Assembly (NCBI RefSeq): GCF_965638725.1
Contig: NC_134970.1
Span: 1,369,001 to 1,433,000, forward strand
Reading direction: 5' to 3'
Source of the DNA: Aptenodytes patagonicus
Taxonomy: Eukaryota > Chordata > Aves > Sphenisciformes > Spheniscidae
Length of the DNA stretch: 64,000 nucleotides
Shown here: positions 52,601 through 64,000 of the stretch, in pieces
Position numbering within the stretch: the stretch's first letter is position 1
Layout: each line of letters starts with the position of its first letter
The notes under the pieces: model-generated
What the model saw: the letters and a program-made list of their open reading frames with translations, nothing else
Databases searched by the model: none
Told to the model about the DNA's origin: nothing
Translations under genes and position numbers: made by a program

Positions 52601-55600
52601 AGCAATGCAGAGTGCATTTTCACTCAAGAAGCACAATGCACAGCCCTAGTTTAAAAAAGGGTGAGAGAAAAGGAACAGAAAAAAGCGAGGCACTGAACGA
52701 GCACACACCAAACCACAAGCATCAGTTCCTAGAGATAACGTGAAATGGCCTCTCAAGGTGCAGCTTCTACATCCACGTGCACTGTTAACCTGACACGTAT
52801 TTTGCTCTCTTGCTGTTCCCCAGAAAGATGCACCATGGCATCCCTGGGATAGAGGAGAGAGGGGCAGGGAGCAAACATCACTCACCCGGCTTTAGGGAAC
52901 AAAAAAGAGAATAACCTCCTTCTGAGTGCCAGCTTGCTCATCACCCACACCTCCCTTTTTCTAGCGGTCTGATTTTCACATGCGGAAACCAAAATATTTA
53001 ACATTTCCAAGGGGAAATGTGCTGTCAGCATTTTACAGATTTGGGAGAGAAACACGCAGATGTCTGTGTGAACTTGAGCACCTCCCATCTCAGGCTGGCT
53101 GCGCTACCCCAGCGGCCACGGCTTTCCCATTTCCCCAAGAGAGGGGCAGATTCTTGGGACGTTACAGCCACATGTCTTAGTTATTTTTACCCTAGCAGTT
53201 AAATACTGAATCATGGCTACTATAAACAAACCTGTTTAATTTTGAACTTGTAAATGTTCTTCATGCCAGCTTTTTAAGTTACTATAAACTAGGCCATGAA
53301 AAGGTGTGGATTTTTTTTTTTAAAATGTGTCTACTAAACATTGCTCAATAGTCCACCAAAATCCTTTCATTACTCCTAGCCGTGTTTGCAAAACAAACTC
53401 AAATCCAGCACTTCTGCAAAGGAAAGATTTACGATGCCCAAAATCACACTCAAACTGACAGATCCACTCCACAATAGAAAACTCCAAACAAATAGAAAGA
53501 ATGATACAGCAGTGAAGGCTGGAAACACGAGACCTGGGGCTCTACCCTTGGCTTCACCGAGGACCGGCACTTGCCAAACCGTAGGCTGCAAAATGCCAGC
53601 AGCATCGCGCCAGTTTGGCCGCCCGGCCCAGCACTGCCGAACAACAGCTCCACTCACCATCTGCTCCCGAATTAGTTATTTGTTATACACCATGTTCTTA
53701 GATATTAAATTACTCAATGAAGTCGAAAGCGCATTAAATATTTCAATTACATAACTGTTACATGCGAGCTACAGAAACATGCCGGGAAGAGGGATGGTGG
53801 ATAATAAATGAAAGGGTGTTTGTCTGCAAATCGCACAATTAATTAACAGACACCTCTCCTAAGAAGCAGCGAGACAAACACTGCCATAGACTTACCTTGT
53901 TAGTTAGCACGGAATTTACTTAAATAATAAAAATCACTGCCATGGACTCACTTGCCAAGTCCCTTCCCCAAGGCAGTCAATCTCCCTGCCTTTCGGGTAA
54001 CAGAAAACCTCCTCCACCTTTCCTGAGGCCATCGACATCAGAAAAATGAGGGAAGGAAAAAAAAGAAAGAAAAAAAAAAAGACAAGACTAAGCAGAAAGC
54101 AGGACTTTGGTGTGACTTTAAAGTACAATTTGACAAACTTCCACTCACACAAGCTTCAGAGTCTGCCTCTATTTTATTACTCATTATCACTGCGGTATCT
54201 GACACCCAAGTAACTGTATTTTATATAGTATCATCATATAATAGCATACATCTTCTATACATTATGGCAGGAATCTCACCCTCAATCTTACAATTTTAAC
54301 AGTGAAAACATTACCACTTCCACTGCCTGCTTTCAGCACCAAATCAAATACAAATCAAGGCAACAAGTGTATAACTAACTGTATGCATAATCATGTTGTA
54401 GGATGAGTCACTACCCAACTGCGGAGCATTAGTGATTCTGCAGTATACAGCCAGTCCCTCCAGGTTTCTAAGCTTTTGTTCTCCTAAATTCAATGCAGGC
54501 CAAAACCTGCATTATTTCTTGCAAAACCAAGGAAAACGTTTTGGTTCCAGGCAGGAATTTACATTGCCTAATCAACCTATTCTATACTTTGGTAACTTCA
54601 GCATTAGAAAACAGGTATTTTGGACACTCAGAAACACATGTACTCCTCAGGGGAAGCCTAAGTACACCAAAGAACTGAAGCGACTCATACGTGAGTTCCA
54701 ATTCCCTACAATAAGACTTGGGAACTGAATCTAATCCTGAACCACTACTGTGCTAAAAAGCATTTTAATAAAGTAACTATAAGCTGAATTCACTGTGATT
54801 AGTGAAAAGTGTAACACTATTTCACTATTGTAACATTCTAATATTTCTAAAAGAGAATTTTCACCAATAATTCATAAGTTTACAAACAAGATGGCAGCAA
54901 CATTTTAATAACATACCTTGTCCAGCTAAGAGGCAATCACGATTCAGTAATTTAAATCCAAATACATTCTTTTTTTTGTTTTTGAAGTACTAGATAAAAA
55001 CAAAAAACCACAGCGAGACGCACACGCAAAAAATAAAGCTAGTGACAAGCCAAATAAGCAAACAGGTATTTGAGAACACAAGAGAAAAACGACATTGTTC
55101 CGAGATGTTACTCAAAGTGTTCAACCAGAAAAGGCAAGAGACCAGCCTTCAAATCTTGCACACACACATTCTCAAAAACTCAAGTCCCGACCGTGTGCTC
55201 CTCTGAGCCACATCCAAATCGCCAGTTTCTGCATAATTTCACATCCTCCGCAGTGTATTGTGAAGGTTACTGATGCAGGGCCAAAGCCATAAAAGCCTGG
55301 GCTAAGAGTAAAGTCCTCTAGCAACAGAGTTGTCCTTTCCAACTTGAGTGTTGTGCTGAACTGGAGCTTTGAGCAAATTAACGACAGCACACACAAACAA
55401 GTCAGAGAAACAAACTTCTTTGAAAACAGCAATAATTCTGTGATTTGAAAAAGCGATTTTATGCACAAACATATTAAGATTGATCTTCCTCAGTCTGTAA
55501 TCTTTTCTGCAACCAACTTCACGCTGAACTTCCAATTTTAAATATCATAATGTTAACTTCTATGGAAGTGACTGCCTACTTACTCATTTTAAATTGCTTT

Positions 55601-56622
55601 GCTACAGAAGCACTCCAGGCAAGGAACGAGTACTTTGGGCAGCTAAAGCTTGCCATGCTGAAACGGCTAATTTATTTTTTGTCCTATTGGTCTGCATTTG
55701 CAGAAAGTTGCCAGGGACATGTGCCAGACAGACAAAGACAGGGGAAAGGAAGCCAGAAGCAAAACTCAAAGACCAACACACACTGCATCCCCAAATTAGA
55801 ACAAAAAGCTACGTCACTCGCTGTAATTGGCAGCCTCCCCTCCGAACGGACTGCAGCACTGCTGCAAATTTAATACTAATGAGCACTGATCTGCAAACAG
55901 GAGGAGAGACATCCACCTAAACTGCGCAGATTTAGGAACAAATAGACTTTTCTCAATTATACATAAAAACCAGTTTAATCGGAAGTATTGTGTGGCCACA
56001 TTATGGAAACAGAACGGCGATGAATCACACAGCTAACGCCGGTGTAGCAGACAGCCGGCAGAACAGAGGTCCTCCCAAGCAACACCATGGTCGCACTTGG
56101 CCATTTCTCCTCTTCTCATCTAGAGCTGCTTGAGTATTTTCAGCAGAGGGGTTTACACAATTCAGAGGAGTGCTCAATAGCTTTTTCAGAAGAAGAAAAG
56201 AAAAATATTTCCTTTCCCCCCTCCTCATCAGCAAAACATGTAAATGTTAAAGGGCATAAACATTAGACATAGAAGCCATTCACGGGACTTCCTCCATCTG
56301 TTGTCTACCACATCCACAACCTGCCACTGACTTTTAAGTCCTACATATAAATTTTTTTCTCCATTTTCTTTAGTGGAAAAAATGTTCTGATCTTTTTTAA
56401 CACAGATTAAATTCCAGACAGACTCTAGGAGGCTCAATCATAGCAAAACACCAACTACATTATACTTGGTAAGAATAATTTGTTGTGCTGATAGTAGCTT
56501 GGCAACGTTCTTAACGATGTTCTTCCTGGTTTATATAATTAGAGTAAATAAGTGACATGAGGTAGGTAGATTGTCACTGCCATTTTAGCTTGCACTTTAA
56601 TTGTTTTATTTCTGCAGACATA

Positions 56623-56661
56623 GTGACCAGACACTGGTCACAAAGCCCAGGCACTGGTCAC
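56623..56661. repeat. Inverted plus direct repeat of CTGGTCAC
   Basis: GTGACCAG (56,623-56,630) and CTGGTCAC (56,634-56,641) form an 8-bp inverted repeat with a 3-bp spacer. CTGGTCAC recurs at 56,654-56,661, exactly 20 bp later, within similar CCAG-CACTGGTCAC flanks. It may be a diverged 20-bp tandem duplication. Confidence 0.55.
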
Positions 56662-57012
56662 TGCCAGGGGCTGGAATCCAGTTTGTCCTTAATTTGGTCT
56701 CCAGCATCAAATCTTTGATGAAGAAACCAATACAGCTTCCTCCCGATTAAGGTTTCTTTGAAACTTCTTGAAAAAATTGTAGAGGTTTAAACTGCTCTTC
56801 AAATGTATTTCTACCCATCAGTGATAAATTGTAAGACTAATATTAAGCCTCTAAAAACGCGTCATCTGTTAGCATGGACCGCCTCCCAGCTTTTCAGGAG
56901 ACTGGGCTAACTTACAAATTCCAGAAAATATTAAGATTCTTTAAATTTTACTGGCAAAGCTGCAATAATCAGTTTGTGTGTATACACTGGATTTGACCAT
57001 GTCGACCGACCT

Positions 57013-57034
57013 AAAGGTCAGGTTTGCATATGCA
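57013..57034. promoter_or_regulatory. Nuclear-receptor half site next to a TGCATATGCA palindrome
   Basis: AAAGGTCA (57,013-57,020) is followed 4 bp later by the perfect palindrome TGCATATGCA (57,025-57,034), whose left part reads TTTGCATA, an octamer-like POU sequence. Located in the RAP1A upstream intron. Confidence 0.25.
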
Positions 57035-58799
57035 GTCTAGAGATTTTCACTGCCTTAAAAATACTTTACTGTTTAGTGTGCGTCAGCCACAAGCAACCAA
57101 AACACCTACCGTTCCCACGCAACTGCAGATAATTAAACGCCTGTTTTAACAATGATTTTTTGAATGAAAAGCCCCACTTACCATATGGCCACTTATTAAT
57201 ACTACATTGTTTATCAGTTTAAATAAAACCCCTACAGCAATGAGTATCCATGTAATGAGTACCTAAATACAGTTAACAATGGATGTATTTTAGCACTGTA
57301 AAGTAGAACTGTGCCTCTTGAAATGTTTTCATGGCAAATCTTAAGAAATTTAATAGGAACCTGAATAGCAGTAAGTTAATGTACAGAATTACCTTAAAAT
57401 AGAGGAAAAAGTGACAGTTTCATTACTTTTTATAAAGAAATGAAGTTATTTAATATGGTACTTAATCCTTCAGTATTTAGCTCAGTCCCTTAATGTTGCT
57501 TCCTGGAACCTGGGGACAGAGGGGGGTGGAAACTGAATTTTCTTTTACAACAAAAATGAAATTTTCTTCTACGTGAAGATTTTAACTGAAGGAATATTCA
57601 AAAATGTTATTAACACTTCAGTGCTGGAGCCTGAAGGGCATCACAGCGAGAACTTTCAGGCCAGGAAGGTCGAGAACCGAACCGCTGGCAGATCTGACCT
57701 CTGCACTGGGGGTTCTCTGAAGTTTTTAAATCCTCCTGAATCTGCTGGGCTTAAAAGGACAGAACTACTTTGACAATTCATCCTGGAATTTCCTTTATGG
57801 AAAATAAAAGGTGACACTAACCCCTAAAGGAAATAGCTCTGATAGTTTAAATCAGTTTTATATGAGCCATTTCAGTATTTATAGGTCAAGCTTGATTACA
57901 ACCAAAATAGATTATTATACAGCTGCCTTTAAACAACAACAACAAAAAAACCCACGGGCAGTTGGACTCCTGCTCCCAGAAGAGACGCTATGTTTAACTC
58001 ACAAGGAAGGGAGGACACATCCTACAGCAGCTAACAAGATGAGTACCACTGGCATCAGCCAGCTCTTCCCCTCCACCTCATGAACAGTATTCAAACAGGA
58101 ACAAAAAAAGTCGTCTTTTTTTAATGTGTCTTTGAAATGATAAGACATAAGGCAATAGGGAAAAAAAAAAATCTCTCCCATATTAGTATGCAAATTTGTT
58201 AAACATATGGCCTGGAGACAGTCAGTTCTGCACTCTGAGCAAGACCTTAGAACGTATCACACTTAATTTGAATGTTAATTGCCATTATCTGCAATTTCTG
58301 TGCTTTCCATTTTGGTTAGGACATCTTTCCATCAAAGTTAAAACTCCCATTCAACTGTTTGTTCTAAAGTCACTCTACAAATATGACATCAGCCATACAA
58401 ATGCGTGGGGACTACCGCCACTGGTTTTAAAATATATCTAGGAACTTTTTTAAACTTCTGCCCATAAAGATGCAGTTAATACAAACTTGGCGTGAAGAGG
58501 ACAATAAAAGAAGTTTCAGCCTCTCAGCTCTGTAGAAGTGACTTAGTTTTTCTGACACCTGCTAATGACACGCTCAGCTACCCCTACCGCCCCGCTCAAG
58601 CTTGCTTTAGTGTTAAATTGACTTGTACTTGATGCTGTGTTTATGATGAAGGATTAGGGCAAACAGTTCATTTAACAGATAGAGGGTACAAAGTACTGAA
58701 ATTATAGAATAAAGGAAAAGACCCACTTTCTCGGAATCACACCATTGAGGAAAGTGCCCTGGAACATTAAAACATCTATTTGATCATTTAAAATGAGAT

Positions 58800-59090
58800 T
58801 CCTGAAAAAGCTTTATTCTAAATTTGAGTGCATTCTAGTGATCAATATGCCAATGCAGTGTATTCATGAAACAAGACAAAGCCGTAATAATATTGTAATC
58901 CCTATGACTTTACAAGTGATCTGATGAGTTAAAAGCCTGAAATGCATGAATATTTCATGAGAAAGGCTGTCTGGAACCATTTCAGCCTGTATCTTTAATC
59001 TTAATGTTATTTTCAACTACAATTAGTGTTATAATCCAAAGCAGAAAGCAACAATTGGCTATTATTTTATCTTCACCTGTGTTTATTTCA
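58800..59090. promoter_or_regulatory. Candidate conserved non-coding element in the RAP1A upstream intron
   Basis: AT-rich unique block containing ATGCATGAATATTTCATGAG (near 58,942), a POU-like and nearly palindromic sequence, plus ACAATTGG and AATTAGTG cores further right. No coding potential. Confidence 0.25.
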
Positions 59091-62000
59091 TAAATCCATC
59101 AAGATTTCTGTTCTTCAGGCCCGATACCCAGTAACAGTTACCCAGCACAGTACTAACACACCAAATCCCGGGGTAAAGCAAGACGTGCTGGAATGAGACT
59201 ACTTACGCAAAAAGGAGAATTGTGCCAGAAATAACCTTACCCAGTGAACTATGATTTACTTTAAACTATCACGTGGTAGGTGGCATATAAAAAGATATTA
59301 TTCTGCATGTCAGCTGTCTGTAATGAAAGTTTTCCTCTTCTCAGCAGGCCCTCCCTACAACTTCAAGTTTATTTGCATTACAGAAAAGAATATTACATAA
59401 AAAGCAACATAAAAGGCAGTGCAACCAATACATCCAGCCGAACTGCTCCTCCCACACACTCGGTGCTTTCCAGAGTAAGGGTCTGTTTCCAACTAATGTG
59501 TTAAAAATGTGAGAGATGCCCGATTCCATACAGATTATTCACTTGGACAAAAACTAATAGTGGTCTTACTTCTAGAAGCACGGAGCGCTGACAACTACAG
59601 CCAGCTAGAGCCATAGACGCTCAGATCTTTTAAAGAGCAGATTTCATAGCTATGAGTTCACATGCAATACCCTAATTTAAATATGACAAATTCAAATTTT
59701 TTCAGTATTAGAACACTCCAGAACACAACATCGTTGGATCCAACAAATATTTCAACAAAAAACCCCAAACATTCCAGCCAGCCTTGAATTTGCCGTTCTA
59801 GCCACTCACAAGTGAAATGCAACTGTCTGTTTTTCTGTAATGCTCCAGCAAGCAGCAGTTATGCAATACAATCGATTGACAAACACGCTGGGTGCTACTA
59901 GTTGCAGTGCATTTCCAAAAAGCAGTCTTTTCCAGTAACTTTTGACAGGGCGACAATTACTTATTACGGAAACGCTCATCCTGCTCCTTATGTGAGTGTA
60001 TGAAGCACCAGGGCAGCACATATTTTTGACTGCCTCATTTAAGTAATTACTAAAGATCTGTTTCAGCCATAACACAGCCACTGCTGTGGACATATCCGGA
60101 CCTCATTTCAGTGCCCCAGATGGATTTAAATACTTTCCATCCTATCAATATTCAAAATAAATAACAAACCATAATGATTCAGGCCACCTGCTCAACAGGA
60201 CTGCTATTGCCTGGCTCCCCATATTTTCAGTCAAAGCGAAAAGGGTGAGAAAGCCAAGCCAACCACCTGCAGATGTGGGCTGTAAGCAGCCCTGGAGCTT
60301 CCTTTTTTGCTGTTTGTTACCTGCTTCTTCCCCGTTATAAAAGCCCCTGTGGAGGGTCAGACTTTCCTCCCAGATAAAGGAGGAAAAGTCTTTTCATCAA
60401 AAGAAAACAAACAGCAGTTTTCAAAACATACTAAGGTCTGCTTTTGTCAGCATCTGGATTTCTCAATCAAAAATACTAAATGTGCGCTTTCACCCAGGTT
60501 CATGTCAAGCCACTACAGCTGCACTGAGGAAGTGCCTGTTCAGGTATAGCAGGTATTTCTCAACACCCAGCACCCAATACCTGCTGGACCACTCGCAGCA
60601 CGGAGCAGTAACACACATCAAAACACCGTCTTCATGTGGCCACATTCAGATTCACGCAGAGCTACCCTACCTGCTTCAGCCAGCTGACACGGTGAGAAAA
60701 GAGCTCTTTGTTATGCCCTGTGGACTACTATCACAGGAGAAACAGAAACAGCACAGTTTTAAATCTCATCTTTAACTAGAGGTACTGGCTACTACAATGT
60801 TGTGAGTGCAATCTGCAAATTTAGAAGTTATAAAACCCAAATGATTGGTGATCAAAATTAGGGAAGGTTTCTGGTGTCCCATTTCTTCCCACACACACCT
60901 CAAAGGATCTTCCCACAGCAGATGAATGCAATTTAAGTTTAAACACACCATTTCTGATTAGGAATGTAACACTCAGTGCCTCCTCCTTGAACACCACCCA
61001 TCTTCCCACAGCCTCTTCATTTTAATGTCATTAAATGGACTACTTTAGACAACCTTAATTATTGCAGTATTAGCAAGGGGAGAAGTGATCTCTCAGTAAC
61101 CAGTTTCTGTCCCGTTCAGAGCTTTGGAGATCAAAACCTGTTTCGTACCAAACCTGGAAGCGAAACGGCATCAGTAGGTCTAGCACCAGAACAAAGTGCT
61201 TCAGTGTAAATACCAGGTACCAACAGCTGAGCAGGTACATGCTGTGTCCTGACTGATGCTTCGCTGTCACTAGGGTCTATACAGCTTCCACCGCACTCCC
61301 CTTTCTTCAGAAGGGAGCTCAGAAAAGAGGCATTAATTAACAAATTATCACTATCACAGGAAAGAACAGGAAGCTTCTACTAATGAGCCATTTAGCTCCG
61401 AATGCTTTCAGTCAGCCAGCAGACATGTAAAACCAACTCACAGATGATGTCTTAACAGTCACCAACACAACAAGCAAAGCCAACTGAAAAACAAGCGGTG
61501 AAGACCCTAAATTTGTTGCAACAGAAAGGCAGCTTGATATAAACTCCCATAAATGCAGGCTGTTCCTTGCAAATAACAATCTGTTACCACTGAGGACAGA
61601 GAGCAAATATTCACCTATTTATCCACCACCCAGAATAAGCCGCAGGTCATGTTCTTCCCAGATGTAACAGGCAAAGCAGATAGCCACCACGTTACCTCTA
61701 CTACAGTCCCAGCACAAGACCAACAGAAGGACACTGCCCGAAGTCAGATGCAGCCAGGAACTGCAGTTTCTTGTTCTCTTCGCAACTCCTTCCCTCTGTC
61801 AGCACTGGTACTTGCACAACCACACAATGAGTCAGAGCAAGAAGTGATCTGGTTGAAAACTACATATGTATTTTTGGGACTAGCTCAGTTTTCAGCTAGC
61901 TAAGCTCCCTGAGTTACCTCAACATCTAAGAATGCGAGTATCGGAGCGAGGGGGACACTGGGATGTATGGTTGCATTTAGTGACCATGAAACCACAGCCT

Positions 62001-62159
62001 GAAGCTTTGGCCGCTGGAGCTCTCACCGCATCCCGCCCACTCTACCAGGTAATACAACGGTGCCGTGTAAACACAATGAAACAGAGGGTAATTCAGATTG
62101 CAGTGGATCTCCAAAGGTCTCTGCTACAGCCTCCTGCCCCACAAATGGGGCTAGCTTCA

Positions 62160-62350
62160 AAGTCAGACCAGGTCACTCAAGACCTTGCCCAGTCAATTTC
62201 TGCATACCTCCAATGACAGACTCCAAAAGGTCCGGGGCAGCCTGTTCCAGTGCTTAACCGCTCCCACAGGAACACTCCGTCCTTGCTTTAATTTCCCTTG
62301 CTGCCACCTGTCATCATGGCCTCTTGTCCCTTCAGCGTGCAGCACTGCCT
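62160..62350 (-). mobile_element. Degraded CR1 LINE fragment
   Basis: The segment GGCAGCCTGTTCCAGTGCTT (about 62,237) and, further right, GGCCTCTTGTCCC match the antisense of CR1 LINE 3' regions as I know them from bird genomes (GGCAGCCTGTTCCAGTGC and GCCTCTTGTCCTGTC). The element therefore lies on the - strand. It is heavily diverged, truncated at both ends and has no intact reverse transcriptase. Boundaries are approximate. Confidence 0.6.
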
Positions 62351-62588
62351 CTCCCTTGCCATGGCAGGCTCCAAGAGATAGGCAGGGTCAGTCACTTGGT
62401 GACACATCTATGGATGCTGAGGTAAAAACCAAACTCACACCATGAGGTTTCAGAACCTACATTGCTCATCCACAAACAGCTTTTGTCAAACATTCTCAGT
62501 TTCCTTTGCTTCTAACACTACAAGGTAAACTGGTCTTAACAGGCATGAAACATCTACTTTATACATCATACCACACATAATTTGAAAA

Positions 62589-62606
62589 TTTTTTTTTTTT
62601 TTTTTT
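62589..62606. repeat. T18 homopolymer
   Basis: Eighteen consecutive T following AAAA. There is no clear retroposon body beside it, so it is listed as a simple repeat. Confidence 0.7.
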
Positions 62607-63097
62607 GCACATGGAGGACACTATCTACAGAAACCCAAGTTACCTACTCTGCCCTCTCAGGACTGTCACCCACTGCAAATCCACTCTGACCTTGGAGGAT
62701 GCTTTTTCACAGCCTGCTCTGACACCTGAGCAAAAGCAAATCTACTCAAGGCACACTCAGCTGGAGCCTCAGAGCTTACATTAAAGCCATTTAATCTTGT
62801 AGTTGCTTTCAATCCTGGTGATACTCCACGAAATACAACTAAAACATCATTTTTCATATACTATAACCAGGTCTCTCCTAAAAATCTTACATTATTAGAA
62901 CAAATGCTGTGTTGAATGCCAGGTCCACTAGCTAAACAGCAACCTTAAAAAGCATTAATTTGCATTTTTAAAAAACTCAAAGGTATGGCTAGGAAAACCA
63001 GCATTTACTCTAAAATCTTGTCTATTTTATAAATCAAAAGCAACCATGCATTCTGGAGAGCTTGTTTACGTATAAATCAAGAAATCTTAAGGAGAAA

Positions 63098-63153
63098 GTT
63101 GGACTAGATGATGGTTGCAGATCCCTTCCAACTGAAATATTCTATTCTATTCT
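63098..63153 (+). mobile_element. CR1 LINE 3' terminus with (ATTCT)3 tail
   Basis: GTTGGACTAGATGATGG followed by ATCCCTTCCAACTGAAATATTC and three ATTCT units (63,139-63,153) is the sense-strand signature of a CR1 3' end. CR1 elements are 5'-truncated and end in short 8-bp or 5-bp type repeats instead of poly(A). Only the last 50 to 60 bp is recognisable. Confidence 0.75.
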
Positions 63154-64000
63154 GAAAGGAAAAAACTAGAGGCATCCAAGGAATCTGTGTTACTTATGAT
63201 ATAGGATTGTTTTCCAGAGAATCAGTCAGGAGGAATATCTGGCCAAACTTCACCCTGTTTATGTAACATCACGCTATGGAGCTCAAACCCTTCATTTGTT
63301 TTCTGGTCCCTGAGTGATCCAACCCTAAAGATGCTAACTCCCTAGAGAGGCAGCTCCATCCTCTGACAGCTGGGACCTCCCTGGAAACCCATAGGCAGGG
63401 ACACAAATACAGGCAGTAAAACAAGAGAGTGGAGGACACTTCGGAGCAGAACCGGTCATCAAGCTAAGACCAGGGCACGACAACCTCACGCCAAGTCACT
63501 TAGAACACAGACTTGTCTCAAACACAAATCTAAACTACATTTAGTTTGGACTATCGAAGAATATTTAAATAAGTTCTCATTCCTGCAGTAACTTTCCTGG
63601 GTGGTATAGGACTTTCAGGGAAGAAAGCTAAAAGCAACACTGAAATACAGAATTAACGTCATATGGCTAGATACTATTTTTTAAACATGTAATTTGCAAG
63701 TATATATGCAGGTTAATCAAAGGTTATTTCTATTTCAACATATTTATGTAAAAAGTGTACCCACAGATACTTTACATTAGATAATTTTTTTTTATATCCT
63801 TCTTACTCAGAAGCTATAAATGAAAGTATATCTTCTTCACACTTATTTTAATCCTTTCTCTTCTGGTATATTATTTCAACAGTTCTTCATTTAACCAGCA
63901 CAGATTATTTTTTTCATTCTAATATTAGTGTTGGAGACACTGAACTGGATCAGTCAGACTCCTACTTGGTTCTTGCTTCCAAGTGTTCCTGAATGCTCAA

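Larger units (their letters stand above)
44737..64000 (-). other. RAP1A: RAP1A upstream intron / 5' UTR territory
   Basis: The exon with the RAP1A start codon has a splice acceptor at its 5' edge, so this region should be intron with one or more non-coding exons. A well-bounded candidate exon lies at 48724-48793. No CpG island with promoter character was seen up to the right edge. The most GC-rich part (51,230-51,540) lacks an obvious first-exon donor. Two CR1 fragments (62,160-62,350 and 63,098-63,153), a TG-rich tract (49,587-49,630), a G14 run (49,012-49,025) and a T18 run (62,589-62,606) are present. Extension of the intron all the way to 64,000 is inference. Confidence 0.55.

Overview
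This is vertebrate nuclear DNA, most likely from a bird. It holds parts of two spliced, convergently transcribed genes separated by non-coding sequence. The bird assignment rests on two degraded CR1-type LINE fragments near the right end, one with the ATTCT-type 3' tail typical of avian and reptile CR1, together with low repeat content and compact introns. The species cannot be fixed from the sequence alone. There are no bacterial operons, CRISPR arrays, insertion sequences or toxin systems. Nearly all open frames of 60 to 160 codons lie in introns or intergenic DNA and look like chance.

Left part (1 to about 8,880, + strand): the end of INKA2 (FAM212B), the PAK4-inhibitor family gene. A splice acceptor at 6940-6941 opens a single large last coding exon (6942-7934) with the conserved Inka box and C-terminus, followed by a 3' UTR of about 0.95 kb and a polyadenylation signal at 8859-8864. 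The first 6.9 kb is best read as the preceding intron. The exon encoding the first ~16 residues is not in the window.

Middle part (about 8,880 to 24,825): a 16-kb intergenic stretch between two gene ends. It is non-coding as far as I can see, with GC-rich unique blocks alternating with AT-rich blocks dense in homeodomain, SOX and GATA-like sites that look like candidate conserved regulatory elements.

Right part (about 24,825 to 64,000, - strand): RAP1A, a Ras-family small GTPase. All six coding exons can be read and join in phase to a complete 184-residue protein with every GTPase motif, Thr61 and the C-terminal CLLL prenylation box. A seventh exon is purely 3' UTR (26781 down to about 24825), so the gene has an intron within its 3' UTR starting 29 nt after the stop codon. 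From 44,737 to the right edge lies upstream intron or 5' UTR territory. One well-bounded candidate non-coding exon (48724-48793) would add upstream ATGs overlapping the RAP1A start. The promoter is not evident and probably lies beyond the window.

The INKA2-RAP1A tail-to-tail order matches the arrangement I recall in human chromosome 1p13. Both products touch cytoskeletal and adhesion signalling (PAK4 inhibition, and Rap1-integrin/cadherin control), but nothing here shows functional coupling. I found no clearly novel biological system. The most interesting points are the RAP1A transcript architecture and the candidate regulatory blocks.
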